Below are positions 34,158 through 40,608 of a DNA stretch of 40,608 nucleotides, piece after piece. How positions within the stretch are numbered: position 1 is the stretch's first letter; every line of letters begins with the position of its first letter. The notes under the pieces are model-generated. The model was not told the DNA's origin. It did no database searches and saw nothing but the letters and a program-made list of their open reading frames with translations. Position numbers and translations under genes: made by a program. This DNA is from Salinarimonas sp. (lineage in GTDB: Bacteria > Pseudomonadota > Alphaproteobacteria > Rhizobiales > Beijerinckiaceae): positions 1 through 40,608 of the forward strand of contig JAFIEI010000034.1 in assembly GCA_020832565.1 (NCBI GenBank), in the 5' to 3' direction.

Positions 34158-35831
34158 TTAATCCCGCCGTATTCCCGGCACATCAAACCCGGGCGGCGTG
34201 AGGCCGAAGCCGTTTTCATCCTCCAGTCCGGGCAGGCGCAGATCGTCGAGGCGACGCTCGACTTCGCCTGCCGTGATGCCCGGTCCCGTGCGCTGGTAAT
34301 GGGTCACCATCTGCGGAAAGGCCAGCACGATGGCGATCATGGCGAGCTGGATCAGGACGAAGGGGAAGGCGCCGCGATAGATCGCGAGCGTATCCACCCC
34401 GCGCCGCCACTCCCCCGTCTGCGGATCGGGTCCATCCGTCGCGGGCACCACGGAGCGCAGATAAAACAAGGCGAAGCCAAAGGGCGGTGTCAGGAACGAG
34501 GTCTGGAAGGCGAGTGCAAGCAGCACGCCGAAGAAGATCAGATCGATGCCCAGAGCCTCGGCCGGCACGATCAGAAGCGGCACCAGGATGAAGACGATCT
34601 CGAAGAAATCGAGAAAAAAGCCCAGCGCGAAGACCAGAAGCCCGACGAATACGAGGAATCCCGTCTCGCCGCCGGGCAGGGCCAGAAGCCAGTCCTTCAC
34701 CCAGATATGACCGTCGACGCCATAGAAAGTGAGCGCGAAGACGCGCGCGCCGATCAGGATGAAGATCACGAAGGAGCATAGCTGCAGCGTGCCCTCGCAG
34801 GCCCCGCGCAGGAGCGTGAGATCGAGCCGGCGGCGGGTAAAGGCGAGGATGAGCGCGCCCAGCGCCCCGAGCGCCCCGCCTTCGGTGGGCGTGGCGATGC
34901 CGACGAAGATCGCCCCCAGAACGAGCAGGATCAGCGCCAGCGGCGGCACCAGTGCGAGCACCACGCGCTCGGCCAGCGGCGCGATCAGGCCGGGGATCAG
35001 CCGGCGGCTTGCAAGCGCGATCGCGAGCGCCGTGAGCGCGCCGATCGCCCCGCCATAGACGAGCGGCGCGCGCGCCACATGCGGTGCGAGCGCCCATGTC
35101 GCGATCAGGGCCGCCGCCATGGCGATGGCGAGCGTCACGATCAGCGAGATCATTCCGGTCTCGCCGGAACGTGCCTCGGGCGGCAGCGCCGGCGCCATCT
35201 GCGGGCGGATGAAGCTGATCAGGGCGACGTAGACGGCGTAGAGCCCGGCCAGCGCCAGTGCCGGCAAAAGCGCCCCGGCATACATGTCGCCGACGGAGCG
35301 CTGCAGCTGGTCGGCGAGCACGATCAGCACCAGCGATGGCGGCATGATCTGCGCCAGCGTTCCCGACGCCGCGATCACGCCGGTGGCGAGGCGGGGATCG
35401 TAGCGGTAGCGCAGCATGATCGGCAGCGAGATCAGCCCCATGGCGATCACGGCGGCGGCGATCACCCCGGTGGCGGCGGCGAGGATTGCGCCGACGACGA
35501 TCACCGCATAGGCGAGCCCGCCGCGCAGGGCGCCGAAGAGCTGCCCCATCGTATCGAGCAGATCCTCCGCCATGCGCGAGCGCTCCAGCACCAGCCCCAT
35601 GAAGGCGAAGAAGGGGATGGCGAGAAGCGTCTCGTTGGCGAGAACCGAGAACAGCCGCTCCGGCAGCGCCTGCATGAAGCCCGGCGTGAACAGCCCGAGC
35701 CAGATCCCGAGCATGGCATAGGCCAGCCCGAGCGCGGCGAGGGAAAAGGCGATCGGATAGCCCAGGATCATGATCGCGATCAGCGATCCGAACATGATCG
35801 GCGCCAGGTTGGCAACGATGAAGGCAGTCAT
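34158..35831 (-). CDS. TRAP transporter large permease subunit (long form), orphan
   Basis: 557 residues, longer than the usual ~430 of DctM and typical of the long branch (sometimes annotated for mannitol/chloroaromatic uptake). It has about 14 hydrophobic segments, with LLAIPFFAFMGLVLERS, ATGVIAAAVIAMGLISLP, IMPPSLVLIVLADQL, GIATPTEGGALGALG and TSFLTPPFGFALFYL matching DctM landmarks; an Arg/Pro-rich insert (about 205-225) and a hydrophilic C-terminal tail account for the extra length. No small subunit or binding protein gene adjoins it: upstream is a universal stress protein, downstream a convergent gene. The partners must be elsewhere or lost. No clear ribosome site precedes ATG 35831. 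Confidence 0.88.
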   Translation of the reverse strand: MTAFIVANLAPIMFGSLIAIMILGYPIAFSLAALGLAYAMLGIWLGLFTPGFMQALPERLFSVLANETLLAIPFFAFMGLVLERSRMAEDLLDTMGQLFGALRGGLAYAVIVVGAILAAATGVIAAAVIAMGLISLPIMLRYRYDPRLATGVIAASGTLAQIMPPSLVLIVLADQLQRSVGDMYAGALLPALALAGLYAVYVALISFIRPQMAPALPPEARSGETGMISLIVTLAIAMAAALIATWALAPHVARAPLVYGGAIGALTALAIALASRRLIPGLIAPLAERVVLALVPPLALILLVLGAIFVGIATPTEGGALGALGALILAFTRRRLDLTLLRGACEGTLQLCSFVIFILIGARVFALTFYGVDGHIWVKDWLLALPGGETGFLVFVGLLVFALGFFLDFFEIVFILVPLLIVPAEALGIDLIFFGVLLALAFQTSFLTPPFGFALFYLRSVVPATDGPDPQTGEWRRGVDTLAIYRGAFPFVLIQLAMIAIVLAFPQMVTHYQRTGPGITAGEVERRLDDLRLPGLEDENGFGLTPPGFDVPGIRRD

Positions 35832-35968
35832 GACCGGCGTCGTCTCGCCCCGCGCTCTCGCGCCCCGCCCGACAGCTAGCGTGCCTGCGGATGCGCGGGC
35901 CTACTGTTGGCGGGCGCGGACGGGCGCGTCAATCCCCCGCTGATGACCCGCCGATGCGCGCGAAAGGT

Positions 35969-36784
35969 TCAATGCGCGAGCAGCAGCGGGGTCCGTGCAT
36001 GCTCCAGCAGCGTGCGGGTGACGCCGCCGAGCATCCATTCGCGAAAGCGCGAATGGCCGTAGCCGCCGGCCACGATCAGATCGGCATCGCTGCTCTTGGC
36101 TTCCGCGAGCAGGGCCTCGCCCGGATCGCCGGTCCGCAGCTCGTTCAGGGTGACCTTGACGCCATGGCGATCGAGATGGCGCGCGATGCGGGTATCGAGC
36201 TTGTCCTCGGTCGGGTTCTTCTCGGCGGTAACGACGACCACCTTCGATGCCTTTTCGAGGAAGGGCATCGCCTCGGCCACTGCGCGCGCGGCCTCGCGGC
36301 TGCCGTTCCAGCCGACCACCACGGTCTTGATCGCTCCCGGATCACGCTCCGGCGCAGCCAGCAGCACGCTCCGACCGCTGCCGAACAGCACCGCCTCGAT
36401 CAGTCCCGTCCAGCGCGGGGTATCCCCCTTGGGGCGCAGGCCGATGAAGAGATCGGTGTGGCGCGCAGCGCGTGCGGCCTGGATGCCGGCCTGGTCGTCG
36501 ACGGCGTCGATGCGCTGCAGATCATTGGGCGCGCGCAGGGCGCCGAGCTTCTTGCGGATCACCTGCTCGGTGCGGTCGCCCTCGGCGATGGCACGCTCCA
36601 CCAGTTCGGCCATGGCGATCGCGCCGGTGCCGGCGGCATCCGCCGAGACGGCGAAACCCGGATAGGCGTTCACGAACAGGCCGCCGATATGCGCCTTGTA
36701 GCGATCGGCGAGTGCCTCCGCGAGGCCGAGGCGATGCGCATCGTCGTCACTCGCATCGAGATGGACCATCAAATCCTTGAGCAT
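35969..36784 (-). CDS. Tandem-domain universal stress protein
   Basis: 271 residues with two UspA domains (about 1-145 and 150-271). The second keeps the ATP-binding signature G-x2-G-x9-G-x2-T as GGYGHSRFREWMLGGVTRTLL (last 31 residues region), and VVVGWNGS begins its Rossmann strand. The first domain opens MLKDLMVHLDASDDD but lacks that glycine motif, so only one half is likely to bind nucleotide. It is cytoplasmic and probably stress-induced. GGAT nine bases before ATG. It is a single-gene unit between the orphan TRAP gene and the PRC-barrel gene. Confidence 0.93.
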   Translation of the reverse strand: MLKDLMVHLDASDDDAHRLGLAEALADRYKAHIGGLFVNAYPGFAVSADAAGTGAIAMAELVERAIAEGDRTEQVIRKKLGALRAPNDLQRIDAVDDQAGIQAARAARHTDLFIGLRPKGDTPRWTGLIEAVLFGSGRSVLLAAPERDPGAIKTVVVGWNGSREAARAVAEAMPFLEKASKVVVVTAEKNPTEDKLDTRIARHLDRHGVKVTLNELRTGDPGEALLAEAKSSDADLIVAGGYGHSRFREWMLGGVTRTLLEHARTPLLLAH

Positions 36785-36873
36785 CGTGGCAATATCCTTT
36801 TCTGTTGCTGGCCATTCTCTGCCACAGTCGGGCGCAGCGCCTTGAGATTTCGCAATTGATGCGCGCCAAAGCG

Positions 36874-36902
36874 AAAACCGCCGCCCCTCGCGGGACGGCG
36901 GT
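36874..36902 (-). terminator. Rho-independent terminator after PRC-barrel gene
   Basis: On the minus strand a stem of 7 plus about 3 bp (one bulged base) ends in TTTTCG, 22 bases past the PRC-barrel gene stop. Confidence 0.8.
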
Positions 36903-36924
36903 CATCATATCGATCGGGAATCGA

Positions 36925-37917
36925 TCAGCCCTGGTATTCGGGCATGTTGCGCAGCGTGTCTTCGTCGACATCGACATAGAGACGCAGGCTGTCTTCACCA
37001 TCATGCAGGATGGTCACTTCGTCGAGGCCGAGCGCCACGGTATGCGCGCCGATCCCGAGGAAGCCGCCGATATCCATGACGACATACTGCATTTCGCCGT
37101 CGCCATTGACCATGATGTCATCGACGCTGCCGACGTTGTCGTCATTGACGTCGTAGACATTGGCACCGAGCAGCGTGTCGACCGAGAAGCTGTCGGCTTC
37201 GGCGCGGGCATAACCCTCACGCTCGAATTCCGGTGCCGTGAACGGTTCACGCCCCTGGCGCCATTGCTGATCGCCCGCATCCTGAGCCGGGCGGGTCTCG
37301 GCCATGGTTTCCTCGCGGTCCATGTCCTCTTCAGCCACCTCCTGCTCGGGCGGATCGCGCTCGGCGAGGCCCGTGGGAGCGGTTTCCTGCTCATCCGTCA
37401 TGCCGGCGCGCTGCTGGAAGGCCTGGCGGTCGAATTCAGGTGCCTCTTCGAGCATCTGGGCATCGACCTGGGCCAGGATCAGCAGGTTGTCCGGATCGTC
37501 CGCGTCGCGGGCGAAGGTGAGCTGGCCGAGGCCGAGTGCCACTTCGCGCTCGCCGATGCCGAGGAAGCCGCCGACACCGACGATGACGCCGCGGATCGTG
37601 CCGTCCTGGTCGACCAGGACATCCGCGATGCTGCCGATTTCTTCGAGGTTGTTGCGCTCGTCGGCTTCAATCATGCGCAGGGCGCGCATGTCGGTCGACG
37701 TATCCGCCGCAGTCTCCTGCATGGCGCCGTTATCATAGGCGAAGACCGACGCCCCCATGATCTCGCTTGCGAGGATATCGCTTTCATGCGCCGCGTCGAT
37801 AAACGTGGCCATGGTCGTCGTTTCATCGGTCATTGCCTGATCATTACCAGCGCTTTGTGCGAGAGCCGGAGAACTGATCAATAGAGCGATAGCAGACGTA
37901 GCAATAAAATGTTTCAT
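36925..37917 (-). CDS. Periplasmic protein with two PRC-barrel domains
   Basis: 330 residues with a signal peptide (about 1-21, ALLISSPALAQS). Two PRC-barrel repeats (about 55-145 and 253-325) share the near-identical strand pair GGFLGIGEREVALGL and GGFLGIGAHTVALGLDEV. Between them lies an acidic Glu/Gln/Pro-rich linker (about 165-235). The protein is strongly acidic, as is common for secreted alphaproteobacterial PRC proteins, whose function is not well known. AGGAGG is placed just before ATG 37917, and an EcfG-like promoter lies 63 bases further up, so stress induction is likely. It has its own terminator and is monocistronic. Confidence 0.9.
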   Translation of the reverse strand: MKHFIATSAIALLISSPALAQSAGNDQAMTDETTTMATFIDAAHESDILASEIMGASVFAYDNGAMQETAADTSTDMRALRMIEADERNNLEEIGSIADVLVDQDGTIRGVIVGVGGFLGIGEREVALGLGQLTFARDADDPDNLLILAQVDAQMLEEAPEFDRQAFQQRAGMTDEQETAPTGLAERDPPEQEVAEEDMDREETMAETRPAQDAGDQQWRQGREPFTAPEFEREGYARAEADSFSVDTLLGANVYDVNDDNVGSVDDIMVNGDGEMQYVVMDIGGFLGIGAHTVALGLDEVTILHDGEDSLRLYVDVDEDTLRNMPEYQG

Positions 37918-37979
37918 CGTGCACCTCCTGATGCGATCTTTTTCAAATCGACGCGTGTCGATCTGCATTCGGAGGTCAT

Positions 37980-38004
37980 AACAACTGCCGGATCACTCCG
38001 TTCC
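37980..38004 (-). promoter_or_regulatory. Candidate EcfG promoter of PRC-barrel gene
   Basis: On the minus strand GGAAC (38004-38000), 16-base spacer, TGTT (37983-37980). This is the same variant of the EcfG consensus (T for C in the -10) as at 7-32. It lies 63 bases before the ATG of the PRC-barrel gene. The gap to 38142 is AT-rich from about 38003 to 38065. Confidence 0.5.
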
Positions 38005-38142
38005 GAAAATTTTTATGGCCAAGTTTTCTTTTTTTATCAGTGGAACTTTTGTCGAATTGTACAAAGCCATCTTCTGAAAATATCCTGCGCCGACAGCAAT
38101 CATGTATTGCCCTGCACGACGGGGCGATAAAGCCTTCCGTCC

Positions 38143-39048
38143 TCACTCCTCGCCCGGCAGGGTGAGCCCCGCATTGCGGGCATAGACCTTGGCCACCGCA
38201 GCATCGTCCTCGCGCCCCAGTCCGGAGCCGGATGCGGCTAGGAATTGCTGGAGGGCGGCTGCGGTCAGCGGTGCGGAAAACTTCGCGCCGCGCGCGATCT
38301 CGAGCACGATGCCGAGATCCTTGGGCCAGATATCCACGGCGGAATGGGGAGTGTAGTCGCCGGCCACGATATGGGGCCCGCGGTTTTCGAACATCCACGA
38401 CGTGCCCGCGCATTGCGGGATGACTTCGAGCGTCTTCTGCGGGGAGATCCCCTGCGTCATGCCGAAAGTGACGGCCTCCGCCATGGCCGCGATATGCACG
38501 CCGGCGAGCATCTGGTTGATCGCCTTCATCGCCGATCCCGCGCCTGGCTCCGGGCCGAGCTCGAACACGGTTTCCGCCACCGCGTCGAGAACGGGTCGCG
38601 CAGCCGAAAAGGCCTCCGGGCTGCCTGCGGCCATCACCGAGAGGGCGCCGCGTGCCGCCTTGGCCGCGCCGCCGGAGATCGGCGCATCGAGATAATGCAG
38701 GCCGCGTTCGGCACAGCGTGCGGCGAAGCTGCGGGCCTGGTCCGGAGCGATGGTCGGGCAGGCGATGACCACGGCGCCGGGGCGCAGATGTGCGGCAATG
38801 CCGTCCTCGCCAAAAAGCACGGCTTCGAGCTGCGCGGCGTTGAGCACCACGATCACGGCCGCATCGGCGCGCGCACCCGCCTCCGCGATGCCGGCCTGCC
38901 GGCCGCCCTCGGCGACGAGCCGTTCGACCGGGCCGGGCGCCACGTCGAAACCGTAGACCGTGGCGCCCGCGCGGATCAGCGTGGCGGCCATGCCGTAACC
39001 CATGGAGCCGAGGCCGAAGCAGGCGATGGTGTGATTTGCAAGGGACAT
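38143..39048 (-). CDS. Beta-hydroxyacid dehydrogenase, L-threonate dehydrogenase-like
   Basis: 301 residues of the 3-hydroxyisobutyrate dehydrogenase family. The NAD(P) Rossmann motif is FGLGSMGYGMA (11-21) with Asp35 (VYGFDV) favouring NAD. The substrate motif is DAPISGGAAKAARG (121-134), and the catalytic lysine is Lys175 in GSAMKAINQMLAGVHIAAMAE (residues 171-191), a form characteristic of LtnD/YgbJ L-threonate dehydrogenases. No 4-carbon acid kinase or isomerase gene accompanies it, so the substrate assignment is uncertain. GGAG seven bases before ATG 39048; longer in-frame extensions upstream are rejected. Confidence 0.88.
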   Translation of the reverse strand: MSLANHTIACFGLGSMGYGMAATLIRAGATVYGFDVAPGPVERLVAEGGRQAGIAEAGARADAAVIVVLNAAQLEAVLFGEDGIAAHLRPGAVVIACPTIAPDQARSFAARCAERGLHYLDAPISGGAAKAARGALSVMAAGSPEAFSAARPVLDAVAETVFELGPEPGAGSAMKAINQMLAGVHIAAMAEAVTFGMTQGISPQKTLEVIPQCAGTSWMFENRGPHIVAGDYTPHSAVDIWPKDLGIVLEIARGAKFSAPLTAAALQQFLAASGSGLGREDDAAVAKVYARNAGLTLPGEE

Positions 39049-39372
39049 GAGTGTGCTCCGGATGACCTGACCGCAAGGACGAAATCCGATTGTTCCACGC
39101 CATGCCCGGCGTTTGAAGGGGTAGCGATCACGCTTGTCCGTTTGGGCATTCACCGATGCTGCGATGCACAACCGCAGCGCGCGATTCTCGGCGCCCGGCA
39201 TTGACAGCTTTCGAGCCGCCCCGGTAACTTTCCCTGCTGCCGACGCGTTCCGATCGAGCAGCCACGATGTTCCGCAAGGGCCGACAGGCAGATCAAGCAA
39301 CAAGCGGAACTAAGGAGGCGGGGTTCGGCGATGCCGTTTCCCGGAGCGTTTCGGACAGGGCGCTGACGCGTG
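39049..39372. other. Intergenic region with possible leader minicistron
   Basis: A 324-base divergent gap. Its main feature is AAGGAGG at 39312-39318 followed by an 11-codon ORF (ATG 39331, TGA 39364-39366) in the same frame as the downstream MHYT gene, whose GTG/ATG starts at 39370/39373. The spacing from the ribosome site to ATG 39331 is long (12 bases), so it may instead be a leftover start of the larger gene cut by a stop. I see no clear promoter. Confidence 0.35.
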
Positions 39373-40599
39373 ATGATCCTCTATACCTACGATCCCTGGC
39401 TGGTGCTCGCTTCGATCGCCGTCTCGATGATGGCGGCCTTTACCGGGCTGACGCTGACGCAGGGCCTGTCGCGCCTGCGCGCCGGCCAGCGCCAGGCGCG
39501 GATCGTGATGGCGGCGATCGCGCTGGGCGGGGGTATCTGGTCGATGCATTTCGTCGCCATGCTGGCGATGCGCTTTCCGGTGCCGGTCTATTACGACATC
39601 CTGCCGACCACGGCTTCCGCGCTGATCGCCATCCTTCTGGCGGGAATCGCGCTGCTGCTGATGCATTACGGACCGCGCACGCGCCCGAGAATGGGGCTCG
39701 CCGGGGCGATTCTCGGGACCGGTATCGTGATCATGCATTATGTCGGCCTCAACGCCATCGAGGGCTGCGAGCCGATCTATGCGCCCATCGGGTTCGTCGT
39801 GGTCGGGCTGCTTGCGGCGGGAATGGGGGCTGCCGCGATCGGCATCGCCTATGGCCGGCGCACCCGGCGCAACACCCTTCTGGCGACGCTGGTCTTCGGC
39901 GCGAGCGTCGTGGTGGTGCATTTCTCGGCGATGAACTGGACGGAATTCGTCGAGGTCAGCCGCACCGCCTTCGATGCCCCCGCCCTGGCCAATGCGCAGA
40001 TCGCGCTGATCGTGCTCTTTTCCGGTTTCGTGATCTCCGGCGCCTTTCTGCTGACCGCCGCGAGCCTGCTCGATTCCCCCGCCGAGGCGGCTCCCGGAAC
40101 GGCCGGGCCGGTCTCTGCCGCCACCCCGGCGGCCTCCCTTCGCGAGGCGCGCGACGAAGCGCAGGCCTCGCCGCAGGAACCCATGATGCCGGCCCAGGAG
40201 CCGCCGCGGGTCGAAAAGCCGCGAAGCGCCTCGCCGGCGCCGGCTTCCGCAGCCGAAACGGCGCCGCCGGTGCGCGTACCCTATGAGAAGGACGGCTCGA
40301 CCTATTTCGTGCCGTCGAACGAGATCTTCGCCCTGCGCGCGGAGGGGCATTATTCGATCGTCTATATCGCCAGCGGACGGGTCTTCTGCCCCTGGTCGAT
40401 ATCGGAAGCCGAAAAGCGCCTGCCCGGGCAATTCCTGCGGGTCCACCGCTCGTATCTGGTCAATGTAGCCCGCGTCGCCGGCTTCCAGCGCCGCAAGGAT
40501 AACGGCTTCTGCCTCCTCGACGGCAGCCCCTCCCTCGACCGTGTCCCCGTCGCCCGTGGCCGTATTCCGGAATTGCGGGCGGCATTGGGATTGAGCTGA
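39373..40599 (+). CDS. MHYT-LytTR membrane-bound transcriptional regulator
   Basis: 408 residues. Seven hydrophobic helices (about 8-30, 43-63, 80-98, 108-124, 138-158, 168-186, 208-232) carry three MHYT-type motifs: MHFV (58-61), MHYV (121-124) and VHFS (182-185), the last with Val for Met. MHYT domains are proposed copper-binding sensors of O2, CO or NO. A Pro/Ala-rich linker (about 235-300) leads to a LytTR DNA-binding domain (about 303-404, FLRVHRSYLVNV). The same order occurs in CoxC and CoxH of Oligotropha CO oxidation loci. No cox genes are seen here, though the window ends nine bases after the stop. GTG 39370 is an alternative start. Confidence 0.9.
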   Translation: MILYTYDPWLVLASIAVSMMAAFTGLTLTQGLSRLRAGQRQARIVMAAIALGGGIWSMHFVAMLAMRFPVPVYYDILPTTASALIAILLAGIALLLMHYGPRTRPRMGLAGAILGTGIVIMHYVGLNAIEGCEPIYAPIGFVVVGLLAAGMGAAAIGIAYGRRTRRNTLLATLVFGASVVVVHFSAMNWTEFVEVSRTAFDAPALANAQIALIVLFSGFVISGAFLLTAASLLDSPAEAAPGTAGPVSAATPAASLREARDEAQASPQEPMMPAQEPPRVEKPRSASPAPASAAETAPPVRVPYEKDGSTYFVPSNEIFALRAEGHYSIVYIASGRVFCPWSISEAEKRLPGQFLRVHRSYLVNVARVAGFQRRKDNGFCLLDGSPSLDRVPVARGRIPELRAALGLS

Positions 40600-40608
40600 G
40601 ATTGCGCC

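Overview
The window reads as a GC-rich alphaproteobacterial chromosome, most likely Hyphomicrobiales (Rhizobiales). The support is the DivK-PleD pair with a divergent DUF3572 gene, the RsfS-RlmH-EnvC-CtpA block, DinB with an N-terminal zinc-ribbon extension, and two promoters resembling the alphaproteobacterial general-stress sigma factor EcfG site (GGAAC-N16/17-TGTT). Family-level placement is a guess. I see no rRNA, tRNA, CRISPR array or intact mobile element.

Layout. 1-2243: four co-directional small envelope/stress genes behind an EcfG-like promoter. 2257-7636: a hybrid histidine kinase, divergent from a response regulator whose stop overlaps the region of a TadG-like secreted or anchored protein. 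7694-9081: a DapA-superfamily lyase/aldolase with an altered active site and a small unknown gene. 9385-14251: uvrC, then on the minus strand an acyl-CoA synthetase, holC and a horizontally acquired-looking MazF/PemK-type toxin gene followed by a structured 3' region. 14411-18614: a housekeeping block on the minus strand (rpmF; rsfS-rlmH-envC-ctpA). 18908-22374: a secreted mono-heme cytochrome-like protein and the cell-cycle regulators pleD and divK. 22471-24151: DUF3572 and dinB.

24182-31272 is a compact minus-strand catabolic-looking operon: XRE regulator, TRAP transporter dctP-dctQ-dctM, dihydroorotate dehydrogenase subunits pyrK and pyrD, and an M20-family N-carbamoyl-amino-acid hydrolase. 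The genes nearly touch or overlap. There is a palindromic operator candidate next to a TTGACA -35 box, and a terminator-like attenuator after dctP. The combination suggests uptake and breakdown of orotate or a related ureido/dihydropyrimidine acid, which is my main functional hypothesis for the window.

31479-34115 encodes an 878-residue protein I do not recognise as a described family. Its C-terminal half looks like two tandem, complementarily degenerate GGDEF domains; it sits behind an AT-rich promoter island. The rest holds an orphan TRAP large subunit (34158-35831), a tandem universal stress protein, a periplasmic two-PRC-barrel protein with its own EcfG-like promoter, an L-threonate-dehydrogenase-like enzyme, and an MHYT-LytTR membrane regulator at the right edge.
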